This document shows positions 34,482-45,989 of a stretch of 64,000 nucleotides of DNA, in pieces; the first letter of the stretch is position 1; each line of letters starts with the position of its first letter. Both the position numbers and the translations under genes were made by a program. The stretch is from Dipteris shenzhenensis (taxonomy: Eukaryota; Polypodiophyta; Polypodiopsida; Gleicheniales): assembly GCA_047967505.1 (NCBI GenBank), contig CM106541.1; one strand, given 5' to 3'. A model generated the notes under the pieces. The model did no database searches and was not told the origin of the DNA. It saw only the letters and a list, made by a program, of their open reading frames with translations.

Positions 34482-35422
34482 GTGATGATGATCAAAGCCT
34501 TTGCACTCAAGGAAATACAAGCTACCTCATACTTGAGCCTCCTGCCAATTAGCATTTCCGGAGAGCAGTTGGGTTCTCGCAGTAACTCACAACAACAAGA
34601 GAGAGGACAATCCTTCTTTGAACCTTTTACTTCGCAACTTTTGCATTATGATGCATTTGGCAGGGCTATGCAGCTAGAAATTCATGCCGCTATTTTACCA
34701 CAGATGAGCACTTACAGTTACACATAGCCCATCCATCATGCGGGGCTTTCGTGGTTCCAGCAAGGCAATGGTGCTAGTGGTCAATCTGACATTGATGGTA
34801 TGCCATTTGATGTCGATCATATTGCGCTCTACCAGATGATGGGGGAAGTTGCTGTGATTTATTCAAGGACTGCATCTTCCCTAGCATCTGTGAGCAGCGC
34901 TTGTGAACATGCATCAGAGTCTGAAAAGAAGAGAGCGGCTTGACAAAAAGGCTTCAGCGGCCCCGTTTCACAGGTTTCCTTCTATATCTTGAAACAGGAT
35001 GCCTTATGTTAGACCTTATAGGCAACTAGATGCAAAATTGGGAGCAAACCCTAATTCTGTACCAGAAAAATCAGAATCTAATAACATATTAGGGCTATCT
35101 GGACAACAAAAAGAGGGAAATTTTATGCTTGTAGTGTGGGGAGAAGTGGATTCTCGAGCACAAGCAAGTATGCAAATTGAGAAATGTAGGGACAACCAAG
35201 CTCAGCATGATTGTGGAGTTTCTTAATAATGAAGGAGAGCTCGTGAATGCTCCTTATATTCTTGATCTGACTTATGAAGGGCTATATGGTGCAAACAATG
35301 CAGAACAATCTCTTGAGGATGGAACGGGAGGTAGTCCCTCTCTTCCCTTTGACCTAGATGGTTCTACGCAATGTGGGATGTATACTCATGACACACTTGA
35401 GAATCATGATGAGACGACATAA
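34482..35422 (+). pseudogene. Unidentified protein-like remnants
   Basis: Four overlapping plus-strand frames (34482-34727, 34730-34945, 34999-35226, 35177-35422) have protein-like composition: SFFEPFTSQLLHYDAFGRAM, DVDHIALYQMMGEVAVIYSR, then APYILDLTYEGLYGANNAEQ. Short spacing suggests one ORF with frameshifts. I do not recognise a domain. A gypsy gag/protease fragment follows directly, so it may be an unusual gag, or a piece of captured host transcript. Confidence 0.35.
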
Positions 35423-35479
35423 TTACCTCTCAGTCCAATGCCGGTATTCTGCATGAGATTTCCACAATTGCATCTCTTA

Positions 35480-35720
35480 AGCACTAAATTGCTATCCCAT
35501 TCCATGCATGAATGATGCTGAGCGTAATACTCTAGTAGATGAGGAGAAGTAGTATCGGGATGCTCAATCACGATTCTATTCAATATCCCTTGATGCATTG
35601 ATGGGTAAAAATGCCAAAACACTCAAGTTGAGGCGACATTGATGGTAGGACTGCTCATCTGTTAGTGGATACTGGAACATTAAGACCTTGCAAAAAGTTC
35701 AGTGTAACAAATTGGGGTAA
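35480..35720 (+). pseudogene. Gypsy gag-protease fragment
   Basis: Translated with stops, this gives MPFHA, YRDAQSRFYSISLDALMG and LLVDTGTLRPC, i.e. the linker and the D[ST]G active site of a gypsy protease. The nucleotide sequence parallels 37920-38190. Confidence 0.6.
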
Positions 35721-35986
35721 TAGGGATTAATATAGAAGTGTTCTATTGAGAATTAGAGGGGATTGTGGAGGAGACTATATAGGCTCAACCCACCACTTTT
35801 GTAGGCACGTTTTGATGTGACATCTAATCTTACCGAGACACTTTATGTTATTGTTTATGTTTGTACTTGTTTTGGGTATAGAGGCTCCACCGATGCAGCT
35901 CTTTGTATTTGGTTTTTTCAATCTTATAGACCCTTCGGTATTTTGAAGACTTTAATAAACTTTCTTTCTTTCTCCCTTCCTCTTCC

Positions 35987-35988
<2 letters not shown>
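35721..35988. other. No gene; possible retroelement 3' end at 35840-35960
   Basis: The stretch GTATAGAGGCTCCACCGATGC, then CTTATAGACCCTTCGG, ending TTTAATAAACTTTC has the look of a retroelement 3' end with a polyadenylation signal just before the microsatellite. A similar phrase (TAGGCCCGTGAGGCCTTCTATAG) occurs at about 37398. The family is not identified. Confidence 0.3.
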
Positions 35989-36040
<52 letters not shown>

Positions 36041-36058
36041 CTATCTATTCATCTATCT
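35989..36058. repeat. (CT)n(CTAT)n microsatellite
   Basis: A run of CT dinucleotides passes into CTAT tetranucleotides and decays at about 36058. Confidence 0.95.
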
Positions 36059-37739
36059 TTGTTGCCAATAAGCTCCAGTAGGCTGCCTAGATTACCGGTT
36101 AGGTGCCGCCTGCAGCAGCAAGTTTCAATAGGCCATCTAGGTTGCGGATCAGATGGATCAAGTGGCACTTAGCAAAGCGGGTCGAGCAGCATGTGCTCCA
36201 AGTTTAGTTTGCAGGTCACAGGTCAGCGCCAACAACTTGTAGGTCCTCCAATAGTTCTCGGAGCTACAGTTCATGTTTTTCAGAGGCAATTCTAGCTAGG
36301 GTTCCAGTCGAGCGACTCCAGTTCCAATTAGCGTCAGCTCACTCACATCAACCCTGGGTGAGGCTGAACCCCCAGCCCAACTTGGGGGTTAGTTCCAGCA
36401 GAAGGGTAATCAGTGTTTGCCAGCTTGACCCCCAGTAAGCCTTCATATTCAGCCATTGCAGCTGCATTGATACCTTAACCCTATGCAAAGACATATCAAA
36501 GGCAGAAGATCATCTCAGACCCACAGATATAGATCTATCACTTGCAACAGGAAATATGAGGGCTTAAGCTTCAGCTTGCAGTTCTTGGGAGGAAAGTGTA
36601 GGACCATGGAAAGCAGTGGGAACCAGGAATTCATTGAAGAACAAATGCAATGCATCTCCACAAGCACCAAAGCGTGTCTCCAAATTGAGGAAATGATCAC
36701 ATTCAAGTGAGCTTCATCAAGCAGGAGATGATTGCTGAGGCAAGCAATAATGTGAATAAATCTTACCCTTGTGTGGAAGTAAAAGAGTAGGAAACCACAG
36801 TAAACTATAGAATGATCCTAAGGGGTTACTAGATGGCTTCCTTGATGATAAGAACTCCACTGAAGACAAAACTACATGCCTCAAGAAGGGAATACGACAA
36901 ATAGAATGGGATGAAAATTATATATAATTATCACTTAAAAAGGAACACAAGCACAGGTCTATTTCAAAGAGAAGGCAACATAAGTTAAGATTCTCAAAAT
37001 GATATAATTATCACTCAAAAAGGAACACAAGCACACGTCTACTTCAAAGAGAAGGCAACAAAAGTTAAGATACCCAGACAACTTGCACACAAAAAGGATA
37101 TGGATATCTAAGGAGCTCACTTCTTCCAAGAAAGATCAAACTCACTAAAGTAAAGGAAGCATGTAAGGTAGGCAAATGGGCGGCTCATCGAGATGGGCAA
37201 GCATTGATTAGGGACTTCAAATACAAACCCAAAGACTCTCACTCTTAAACTAATGTTATAAAGGCCATCTTATGATAGTATTAGAATGTATCTATGTTTA
37301 TAATATCTTGGGAGGAGTTGAGCTCTATCCATTGAACTGTCTTTCTGGTTATACAGATGTAGTAAGTCACTTTTTTTAATGTTTGTACTTTGTCTGATAG
37401 GCCCGTGAGGCCTTCTATAGATGTCTATCTCTCCCCCCCCCCCCTCTCTCCCTTTTTCAATCCCATAGATCCTAATGGGTCTCCCATGGATTTAACACAA
37501 GCATTTCATTTCATTTCGTTTATCTCATATCCATTTCCATATTTTTATGCCTCCCCCCTCCTTCCTCAGGCCTCCCTTTTGCTATCCTGCATTCCCCTTT
37601 TCTATGGTGGTATCGGAGCCTTGAGCCTGGCAGCTTTCTCCGTTCTTCTATCTCATTGGCCTCTCATCTTGCTTTGCCTCCTAAGCAGGTGTTGTCATTT
37701 CTTGCCTCTTCTCAAAGATTGTCTATGTCTCACAGGCCA
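36059..37739. other. No gene seen; 80-bp tandem duplication at 36923-37072
   Basis: TATAATTATCAC begins at 36923 and again at 37003, each followed by AAAAAGGAACACAAGCACA and AAGAGAAGGCAACA. A C-run of 13 lies near 37432. The frame at 37390-37791 is low-complexity and not supported. Confidence 0.5.
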
Positions 37740-38200
37740 TGACTTTGACAATGTCGGCGCCCTTCGATTGCAAAGTCAGAGAAGCACATAAGTTAGCACA
37801 AACCTTAGATGCCGGAGCCGGCGATGGTTTTGAAAAATTTCCTTTAATCCAGATGGTATTACTCGGCTTGGAGCATGCCCATCACACATCCAACCAAAGC
37901 CGTACTCCTAGAGCTACGTTTGCTGAGCATCATGTTGCTAGGCCATTCCATGCACAAAATGATGCTGATGGAAGTGCCCATTTAGATGAGGAGGAGCAAT
38001 ATTGGGATGCTCAATGTACTCTATTCAATATCTTTTGATGCATTTATGGGTGCCAAGGGTGCTGATTGAGGGGTGGCATTCAGAGCACAATTGTTCATGT
38101 GGACAGTGGGACCACACCAATTTCTCAACACTATGCAGAAGTTGGGGCTTGTTCCGATTGACCATGAGCTGCGAGTTGGAGGTTGCTAACAGATAGCATA
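37740..38200 (+). pseudogene. Gypsy gag-protease fragment
   Basis: Frames on the plus strand give YWDAQCTLFNIF, the active-site word VDSGTT, and KLGLVPIDHELRV in another frame, typical of the protease-RT linker of chromovirus-like gypsy elements. It shares its order of words with 35480-35720. Frameshifts separate the parts. Confidence 0.6.
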
Positions 38201-39339
38201 TAATTAGCAGGCTACGTTGTGAAGATGCATGGATCAGACTCTCATGATTATGATTGTGCAGGAGATCTCTTGCATGGTCATATTCCCAGATGTCCTTTTT
38301 CTACTCTCGCCTATTTGTGATCGGCAGTAGCTTTTGTCTCATCTACATTAGTTGGGCCGTCCTCCAAATCCTGCGAATATCTTTGTCTGCAAAGCCATCC
38401 ATTCGAGACATGGGTTTACTCCTCCTCTTGCCCATTTTCAGCCTAGATAGGCATATTTCCTGCATCCTTTGGGTATTTCTATCATGGATGATAGGGGTTC
38501 CATGCTCTCATTTCCTAGAGCTAGAAGGCCGTTTTGTTTGGGGTTACATCACAGGTCTATTTGGTGCATTCTCCCTACCTTGTTGCAACCTTTTCAGCCT
38601 GTCCCCCATTTGTTTAGTACTCTTCCTTTGGTAAATTGGAAGTTTGATTGGGGATTTCTTGAATATTCTCCATTCTCTTTTGCAGATCTTTCTGCCAAGA
38701 AATTTATCATATGTTGTTTCCACAGCCATGGATCTAGGAGGATGGGAATCCTTTTTGACACCTTGACAAATCTTTTACTTGGTGGAAGGTTTGTCTTTTG
38801 GCGCATCTGGAGGAGTAAATTACCACTCTAGCAACGGGTTTTCTTGTGTCTCTATTTGGTAGGTGATTTACCAATTGGTTCTTTGTTGGTTGCCAGGTGT
38901 ATAGTGTATTCCATATTTAGCTCATGATTTTCTTCCCAAACTCGGGGCTAACCTTCATTCTCGTTTTCCTAGGATCTCTTTTGGTAGGCAGTTGTGGTTG
39001 TTTGGTAGATATACCTCTACACCAAACTAAGTTAAGATTTTCTGCCGGTCTTGCTATTGGGCATCGTAGTCATTGTCTAATGCCCATAACATTCGACCGT
39101 ATGAGCACTCTTTGGTGGATGTTTATCACTTTTTCCATTCCTCCCTGTATCGGTCTCTCTAAGATGCACATTCTAAAACCCAAACCAGATGAAAATCGCA
39201 ATTCACTTCGACACTGTGGAATAATTCGCACACGATGCAGGACTCCTCTTGAGCAAAATCGTGGTACACGGGATAGGAAACCTAGCACTGAAAATTCCGT
39301 ACACTTGTTGAGAAACGTGCTAAAGCTGTGGTAATTGAA
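38201..39339. other. No gene recognised
   Basis: Several open but unsupported frames of 60-136 codons. No domain or motif was recognised in them. Confidence 0.35.
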
Positions 39340-39575
39340 TCACCAATAAGATAGAGTGCTGGGAGAGAAGGGTAAGGAGAAAAACACAGCACTAGGGCTG
39401 AGAAATAAGGGTTGGACACCCCCAAAGGTCTTTATTGCGATAGAATAAGGCTTTGTACAATTGGCTCTCACAAGAGCATGGACTGAGTACAATCTTGAAT
39501 GAATCTGGGAGACCATAGGCCTTTCTTTTATAGACTAGGCCTAGCAAAAAGCTAGGGCCTGCTTTCTCCAAAAAA
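39340..39575 (-). promoter_or_regulatory. Possible promoter or LTR remnant
   Basis: On the minus strand, TATAAAAGAAAGGCC (about 39533-39519) is followed by CCTTATTCTATCGCAATAAAGACC about 90 bases on. A TATA box followed by an AATAAA-type signal at R-region distance suggests an LTR, but no partner was found. It lies just beyond the 3' end of LINE LN1-B. Confidence 0.3.
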
Positions 39576-40251
39576 GAGACTTCTATTAAGTAAGAAAGAA
39601 ATCGCTAGAGCAAGCTCTGAGCGTAAATACGACATCATGAAATCATGAGGATAAATAAAACCCCCTCAAAGTGAGGTGGAAAACAACCAAGGCTGAGGCT
39701 GAAAGTGCCACCTCAACCCTGTAGGAGTCTCAGAGAAGAAAGGAGAGTCCTTCCATTCCCTGAAGAAAGAAGCCCTCCTAGCTGAGGCTGCACGGGAGTC
39801 TCCCTGTATCCTCATCCATATGGCCATCAAAGTATATACGGTGTCTGTCCAGATACTAGCAGTGTGCGAGGGATGAAAACCTGAGTACCCTCCATAGCCT
39901 CTGTACATCTGGCCCTCCAGATATGCCAGGATGCTATGCTCGCTAAAATCTCCCAAGAAGTATCCACTGAGACATGTACATCTGTAAAAGAAAGGTGTGG
40001 TACCACATCCAACGAACAGGACTCAATCTGATGATGTCGAACCAAAATGGCCCGAGAGGAGTCAAGTCTCTCATAGAATACCTGTGGCCCTGTAAGAGAA
40101 AGCCAAGCCACTGAGCCCCATGTCATAAAGAATGGGGAGTGGGCAAAGTGACTGAAAATCCTGGCTACCCCCATCCAAATCATCCTCGCCTGTCTGCAGT
40201 CCCATAAACAATGTTGAATAGTCTCCGAAGCAGAGAGGCAACGAGGGCAAG
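39576..40251 (-). mobile_element. LINE LN1-B, 3' part
   Basis: The minus strand carries the C-terminal zinc-binding region of the LINE reverse transcriptase protein, CPRCLSASETIQHCLWDC (about 40238-40185), followed by MIWMGVARIFSHF and the Trp-rich end WEILASIASWHIWRARC. Its upstream part lies beyond the gypsy element at 46528-49200. The LINE frame continues in register across the insertion once the 5-bp duplication is allowed for. The exact 3' end was not found; no clear poly(A) is visible near 39576. Confidence 0.85.
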
Positions 40252-40784
40252 TGTCATGTGCACGGATTGGTATCTGACGTGTACTAGTTACACAGAACTA
40301 GCTCAGGTTAGCCTGGGGAGGCTTAGAGCTAGGCAGGCTTGATTCTCGGGTTGAGTGGCAAGGGTACGAACTATTTATAGGTCTTCGCTATTTTTGGCGC
40401 CGGGGCCCGAGTCTATAAAAGAGGCCCAGGGGGTTCAGTTCTCAGTGTGCAGTTGGGGTGCAGTTGGGAGCAAGTCTCGTTCCCAGGTGCTAGGTCTGAT
40501 CCTGGATTGTGTCGCGGACGCGTGCCTGCATCTTAGCGTAGCCCAAGGCCCAGTGGCAGATCCAGGGCTTCACAACGCCACCTGGTGGTATGGGACACCA
40601 GGCTGGTTTGGATCTGATTGGGAGTTCGTGCCAGTAGCTCAGCTCGTGGCTCGGAGGGGACATCTTCTGATTCGGGATCACATCCCGTAGATGTCACGGT
40701 TGGGTGGTGAGCAGCCTGCTCAGTTCTGATGTTGTGTGTGGTTATTTTGCAGATCAGGGGTTTCAGGAGTGCTGGGACGTGTCA
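40252..40784 (+). repeat. G1-B 5' LTR, 533 bp
   Basis: TGTCATGTGCACGG to GGGACGTGTCA. The promoter TATAAAAG is at 40413-40420, placing transcription start in the GGGGGTTCAGTTCTC region about 25-30 bases on. A 12-base tandem unit (GTGCAGTTGGG twice, near 40447-40470) distinguishes this LTR from that of G1-A. Confidence 0.95.
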
Positions 40785-40786
40785 GT

Positions 40787-40799
40787 TGGTATCAGAGCC
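40787..40799 (+). promoter_or_regulatory. G1-B primer binding site
   Basis: TGGTATCAGAGCC two bases after the LTR, complementary to the 3' end of plant initiator methionine tRNA. Confidence 0.93.
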
Positions 40800-41875
40800 A
40801 ACTCCTGAGGTAGGAACTTCTGATGCGAGAAATTTGACGGATTTCTCTTCCAGGTATGCCCTAAAATTCGAGATTTCTTGCTGCGTTTTTGCTGACTACC
40901 TGGGGTAGAAGGGGTGAAGAAATATCTGGAAAAGGAAGAAGAAGAGGAGTGAAATAGAATCGAAATTTCTGAAGGCTACGGAGAGAAGTTTTGAGGGAGG
41001 AGAAGGAGAGCAGAAAAGAAGGAGAGAAGTGCAGGAAATAGACAGCAAGGGAGGAGGGGATGCGGAGCCTAGGAGGGGGCACAGTAGATGAGGCTGTAGT
41101 GGCGGGACAGCCTGTGTATTAGGCTGTCCACAGCCAACGCAGTAGGCTGTCCACAGCCTGCGCAACAGGCTGCGAACAGCCTGCGCCTAGGGCTGCGTGC
41201 AGCCTGCGCTGAAACAAGGTGCTTTTTTCGAAAAAGCACCCCTCCAAAGTTGGAGGGGCTCAGGTGCTTTTTTCGAAAAAGCACCCCTCCAAAGCTGGAG
41301 GGGCTTAGCCTTTTTTGGAAGCCTAGCTTCCAAATCAGGCAGCCCTGCACCCTATATAGGTGGGGGCTGGGTGCTAGGCTACCCACAAGCAGCCCCAAGA
41401 TTCGAGAAGTTATCTCGAGTTTCGTGCCAGCCAGCCTCGCCCTTCAGCCTGCGCCCTGTTTCGATCAGCTCCCCTGCATCTGCCCTTGCCTGCGTCAGCC
41501 TTGCACAGCTCCCGAAGCTTCCGTACCAGCCCATACAGCTCCAGCGACAGCCGTACAGCCTGTACGGACTGTTCTGCCTGCTTCTGTACCTGCTGCTGTA
41601 CCGAACAGCAGCTGCGCCAGCACCTGCAGCCACCGTACGGCCTGCGTCAGCAGCCGTACAGGCCACGTCAGCAGTCCGCACAGCTTCTATTGCAGCCTGC
41701 CCATCCGGTTAGCAGGTTCGGGGAGGCACCAGGACTCGTGGTCTTCCGAATTGCCAGATTTCAGCATCTCCTTCCGTCAGCTCCATTCGGGACGGTTTTC
41801 TTCTGTTCCATCTTGCTCTGTCCTTTGTTTCAGTCACTTATTTCTCTCCGTTTGTAATCAAATCAGATTTCAGCC
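40800..41875 (+). other. G1-B leader with hairpin arrays and GTAC words
   Basis: Four near-palindromes GGCTGTCCACAGCC or GGCTGCGNNCAGCC stand at 41122, 41145, 41168 and 41191. Two tandem 45-bp units follow (41218-41262, 41263-41307). Each consists of a GGTGCTTTTT/AAAAAGCACC stem around TCG and a CCCCTCCA/TGGAGGGG stem. From 41521 to 41660 there are seven GTAC tetramers, mostly in CCGTACAG or CTGTACGG. The leader RNA should be highly structured. Roles in dimerisation, packaging or cap-independent translation are possible but unproved. Open frames here on both strands are not called. Confidence 0.85.
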
Positions 41876-44800
41876 ATGTCTGCTGCTCCAAATCCCGAGT
41901 TCACCATGGGAGAGCAGGACCTAGATTACACTCCAGTGGGAGAGGATGATCAGGGTCTCTATGACGACCTGATAACTAAGAAAGCCTTCAGTGAGTTCAC
42001 GACTGCTCTGGATGGTAAATTTGAGCAGGTCAACGCTAATCAATCGGGGTTGACACAGCAACTCCAAGGGATACAAGCAACTTTGACTCTTCTGGCTAGC
42101 ACGGTTCAGGCACTCACGCATGTGGATGCCATGGCTTCCGTGCTAGGCCCGAATATCACTCCGGATCCCTTTCCAGGTGACCAAAAATCTAGAACAAAGG
42201 AGGTGGTTGACACTTGGTTGCACAAGTGGCAAGTACACTTCCAATTTCACCCCTATCTAGACGAGAAAAAGATTCAGCTTGCAGCAGGGTTTATGTCAGG
42301 TAAAGCCTTGCTTTGGTGGAAAGAACTCCAGCCTAAGCCTGATACTTGGACAGAATTTGAGGGTATCTTCAGGAAGGAGTTCCCGAAGAAGGAAGATGAC
42401 TACGATATCGTTGGCAAGCTCAAGGCCCTCGATATGTCAAAATTGAATTTAACTTTTGAAGTTTATCTTCAAAGATTTAGGGATCTGCAAACCAGGGCCA
42501 CTAAAATGGATCCTGTAACCTTGTTAGGTTTTTTCGTGGATGGTTTGCCAGACTCCTATAAGTTACAGATTAAGAATAACAAGTGCACAACATTGCAGGA
42601 GGCCATGACATATGCGCGCATATATGATGATACCATGGCCGGTACCAAGGCAACCACAGTTACCGAGACCAGCGGAAAGAACAAACGCAAGTTCTTTCAG
42701 CATGCAACTGGTATTGGGGAGACGAAGTCTACGGACAACGCCTCCAGGAAAAGCTTAACTCCTGCGAAGAATGGTAAGGCCCGTTTCCTTCGCACTCTCA
42801 GGCTCAAGAAAGAAGGCCGGTGTTTTTATTGCGAGGAGCGGGGCCACACAAAGAATGAGTGTCCTAAGCGGAAGAATAAAAAATTGGTGCTAGGACCGAA
42901 GCTCCAGGCGGGTCCACGCACCGCAGCCAAGGGAGCCAACCAAGTTACGATGACAGGTATTTCAGTAAATGTCATTACCTGCCCCCTTTCTTGTAATTGT
43001 ACCTTTAATACTTCGTTGTTTGGTTCCCATGATCTTTTTCGAGTTTATGGAGAAGTTAGGGACCAACAGGTTCACATTCTCTTTGATCCGGGCAGCTCTC
43101 ACAATTTTGTTAATTACAAATTTGTGCAGAAGATGGGGCTGTCCACAGTACCTAGCGACCACACCTATGAGGTGCAGCTTCCAGCTGGGAAGAAGCAGTT
43201 TTGGGATCGCAAGGTTGAAGCGCTTCCCATCCGGATTCAAGCCTACACAGGAGCTCTCACATGTTATGTTATGCATCTAGAGCATGTAGACTTGCTGATC
43301 GGGATAGAGTGGTTTAAAACCCACAATATCCAGATCGGATGGACAGAGCATCCGCTTTCTTTTGTAGACAAGGACACCCAATTTTGTATTCAGTGTGATA
43401 AGATTCCCCCTTCTCAGGGGCCTATTGTATCTGCGATGCAGCTTCGGAATATATTGAACACTTCTCATTATGATGTCTATCAGTGTGTTTTGATTCCACT
43501 TTCTTCATTTATTGTTTCGGTAATTAACAAAAATGAATTAAGTGTGTTTGAACACCGAGAATTGAGAATGTTGTTAGATAATTTTCAAGACGTATTCCCA
43601 GCTCAACTGCCGGAAGGTTTACCTCCAGAACGGGCAGTAGATCATCGCATAGACTTAGTCCCAGGGGCTCAACCTATCAGTGTACCACCTTATAGGATGA
43701 GCCAGGTAGAGGAGGATGAGTTAGCTATCCAGCTTCAGGATTACCTGAATATGGGCTATATCCGCCCAAGTAAATCACCTTGGGGTGCACCTGTCCTCTT
43801 AAGAAAGAAGAAAGATTCTTCCTGGAGAATGTGTATAGATTATAAACGATTAAATAAAGTTACAATTAAGAACCGCTATCCTTTACCTCGTTCTGATGAT
43901 TTGATAGACCGTTTGGCCGGAGCGAAGTATTTCACTAAGATTGATTTGCGTACGGGTTATCACCAAATCCGTATCTATGCTAAACACATAGATAGGACGG
44001 CATTCCGGACTAGGTATGGTCATTACGAGTTCCTCGTATTACCTTTTGGTTTGACCAATGCTCCTGCTACTTTTCAGCAGATGATGAACGATTTGTTCAG
44101 AGATTATCTGGGCAAATTTGTGGTAGTGTTCTTAGATGACATCTTGGTATATAGTAAAACGCTTGAGGATCATATAGGACACCTCCGGGCTGTCTTACTT
44201 GTTCTAAGACAGCATAAGCTTTATGCCAAGATGAGTAAATGTGACTTCTTTATGAAGGAGATCATTTACTTAGGACACAAGATTTCTTCTGAAGGTATTA
44301 GCATTGATCTGGATCGTATCCAGAAGGTCTTGAGAGGAAGGAAAGCTAGATGGGCAGAGTTAATGCAGGATTTTGATTTCGAAATACGTTATCGTAAGGG
44401 TTCGTTGAATAGTGTGGCGGATGCCTTAAGTCGAGTTAAGTTTGTAAATGCTTTGTCATTTACGGAAATAACCTCAGACCTATTTCAATCCTTGAGAGGG
44501 CTATACGCAACTGATAGTCATTTCAGTTCTTATTGGCAGAGAGTCCAGGATGGGAATTCCATGGTTGACCAGGACTCAGGGATTGTGCCACCTACTAGGA
44601 TACAGGCGGCGGGAGGTCAGTGGATGATTAGGAACGGCTTGCTGTTCCGGAATGAAAAGATTTGTGTGCCTGATGTTCTGGACCTAAAATCCAAGATTCT
44701 CTGGGAGTGTCATGATGCTCCTAGTGCAGGACATCCAAGTATACATAGGACTCTGTCTCTTGTGAAGCATACCTTTTATTGGCCTAAGATGCGTGCATTT

Positions 44801-45670
44801 ATAGAGAACTATGTAGTAGGTTGCCGAGTTTGTCAGGTTACTAAGGCTGAACGCCTTAGAAGCGCGGGCTTATTACAGCCATTACAGATTTCGGGTAATA
44901 AATGGGAAAGTATTTCCATGGATTTTATTACTGGTTTACCTCGAACGCGCAAGGGTCATGACTCTATTTGGGTCATAGTTGACCGTTTGACAAAAATGGC
45001 TAGATTCTTACCTACAAGAACAACTATTTCAGCTGTTCAGTTGGCTCACGAGTTTGTGGACCACTTGTTCAAGCTGTATGGTTTGCCATCTGACATAGTC
45101 AGTGACAGGGACTCAAAGTTTACAAGTAACTTCTGGACACTTGTATTTGAGAAGTTGGAAACTACTCTAAGTATGAGTTCCTCGGATCATGCACAATCCA
45201 ATGGCAGTACAGAAAAGGTCAACCAGTTGGTTGAAGACATGCTTCGGGCATATGTATCTAAGAGACAGTCTTCATGGGAAGATTATCTACCCATGATTGA
45301 ATTTGCTTACAACAGTGCAAAGCATTCTAGTACAGGTTATAGTCCTTTTATGGTTATGTACGGGTTTCAACCTAAGTCACCAGTTATGGTTGGATTAAAA
45401 GGAATTCAAAATGATGCTGCTAAGAATTTCTTGCAAGACATGCAGGAAATGTTGCAGTTTGCCAAGGAGTCTATTAGAAGTGCCCAAGATCGGGACAGAT
45501 TTTATGCTAATCGACATCGTTCACCCAGAGAGTTCTCTGAAGGAACGATGGTATATTTGAGAATTCCTAAGGAATCCAAGAGCCTAAGTACTGGTTTGGT
45601 TCCGAAATTATCCCCCAGATACTGTGGCCCATTCAAGGTCATTAAAAGAATTGGACCAGTTGCATATTGA
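41876..45670 (+). CDS. G1-B gag-pol polyprotein, 1264 codons, RNase H deleted
   Basis: The start MSAAPNPEF is chosen because it is the first ATG after the leader and is shared with G1-A. Gag occupies about residues 1-310. The zinc knuckle [14 protein letters not shown] is at about 315-328, and the protease active site FDPGSSHNF at about 402-410. RT blocks run from about 620 to 815, with [15 protein letters not shown] and the catalytic FLDDILVYS near 752. Near residue 816 (about 44325) the text passes directly from DRIQKVL to RGRKARW, so the RT connection and nearly all RNase H are missing without loss of frame. Integrase follows with [14 protein letters not shown] and CRVC (zinc-binding), and catalytic Asp in MDFI, Asp in SDRD and Glu in STEKVNQ (about 1015, 1076 and 1112). 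TGA at 45668-45670 ends the frame just before the chromodomain. Confidence 0.95.
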   Translation: MSAAPNPEFTMGEQDLDYTPVGEDDQGLYDDLITKKAFSEFTTALDGKFEQVNANQSGLTQQLQGIQATLTLLASTVQALTHVDAMASVLGPNITPDPFPGDQKSRTKEVVDTWLHKWQVHFQFHPYLDEKKIQLAAGFMSGKALLWWKELQPKPDTWTEFEGIFRKEFPKKEDDYDIVGKLKALDMSKLNLTFEVYLQRFRDLQTRATKMDPVTLLGFFVDGLPDSYKLQIKNNKCTTLQEAMTYARIYDDTMAGTKATTVTETSGKNKRKFFQHATGIGETKSTDNASRKSLTPAKNGKARFLRTLRLKKEGRCFYCEERGHTKNECPKRKNKKLVLGPKLQAGPRTAAKGANQVTMTGISVNVITCPLSCNCTFNTSLFGSHDLFRVYGEVRDQQVHILFDPGSSHNFVNYKFVQKMGLSTVPSDHTYEVQLPAGKKQFWDRKVEALPIRIQAYTGALTCYVMHLEHVDLLIGIEWFKTHNIQIGWTEHPLSFVDKDTQFCIQCDKIPPSQGPIVSAMQLRNILNTSHYDVYQCVLIPLSSFIVSVINKNELSVFEHRELRMLLDNFQDVFPAQLPEGLPPERAVDHRIDLVPGAQPISVPPYRMSQVEEDELAIQLQDYLNMGYIRPSKSPWGAPVLLRKKKDSSWRMCIDYKRLNKVTIKNRYPLPRSDDLIDRLAGAKYFTKIDLRTGYHQIRIYAKHIDRTAFRTRYGHYEFLVLPFGLTNAPATFQQMMNDLFRDYLGKFVVVFLDDILVYSKTLEDHIGHLRAVLLVLRQHKLYAKMSKCDFFMKEIIYLGHKISSEGISIDLDRIQKVLRGRKARWAELMQDFDFEIRYRKGSLNSVADALSRVKFVNALSFTEITSDLFQSLRGLYATDSHFSSYWQRVQDGNSMVDQDSGIVPPTRIQAAGGQWMIRNGLLFRNEKICVPDVLDLKSKILWECHDAPSAGHPSIHRTLSLVKHTFYWPKMRAFIENYVVGCRVCQVTKAERLRSAGLLQPLQISGNKWESISMDFITGLPRTRKGHDSIWVIVDRLTKMARFLPTRTTISAVQLAHEFVDHLFKLYGLPSDIVSDRDSKFTSNFWTLVFEKLETTLSMSSSDHAQSNGSTEKVNQLVEDMLRAYVSKRQSSWEDYLPMIEFAYNSAKHSSTGYSPFMVMYGFQPKSPVMVGLKGIQNDAAKNFLQDMQEMLQFAKESIRSAQDRDRFYANRHRSPREFSEGTMVYLRIPKESKSLSTGLVPKLSPRYCGPFKVIKRIGPVAY

Positions 45671-45976
45671 CTCGAATTGCCTCCTGATGTTAAAGTACAT
45701 CCAGTCTTTCATGTCAGTAGACTGAAAGAAGTGTTGGGTGCAGATGATCAACTTTTTTCTCCTCATGAGATTATAGAAGTTACAGATTTGACTTTTATTC
45801 CTCACGAACCTGAATCAATTCTTGAATTTCGTGAAAGACAGATTCGAAATCGTACTATCACGGAATACAAGATTAAGTGGAAGGATCGTGTTGAGGAGGA
45901 TGCAACATGGGAGACATTACAAAACCTCCAAAGAACATTTCCCGATTTCTTAGTGAACTCAGGAGTGAGTTCTTAG
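45671..45976 (+). pseudogene. G1-B integrase C-terminus with chromodomain, separated by TGA
   Basis: Reading on in the same frame past the TGA gives LELPPDVKVHPVFHVSRLKE (end of integrase), then a chromodomain-like tail: ILEFRERQIRNRTITEYKIK, then W, then EEDATWETLQNLQRTFPDF. Chromodomains at the integrase end define chromoviruses and direct insertion to marked chromatin. TGA stands where a CGA Arg codon would fit, consistent with decay of a methylated CpG. Without the tail the integrase would lack its targeting module unless the stop is read through. The stop is at 45974-45976. Confidence 0.85.
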
Positions 45977-45987
45977 AGGAGGGGGAG
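45975..45987 (+). promoter_or_regulatory. G1-B polypurine tract
   Basis: AGAGGAGGGGGAG, overlapping the end of the chromodomain frame and two bases before the 3' LTR. Confidence 0.9.
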
Positions 45988-45989
45988 TA

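Noticed and set aside
37390-38038. 133-codon and 99-codon plus-strand frames as possible host genes
   Set aside because: The first is pyrimidine-rich low-complexity translation; the second overlaps gypsy protease debris in another frame.
40861-41924. Open frames of 70-220 codons on both strands in the gypsy leader (and their mirror at 939-1921)
   Set aside because: They follow hairpin and repeat sequence, occur on both strands, and shift between the two copies; no sign of coding constraint.
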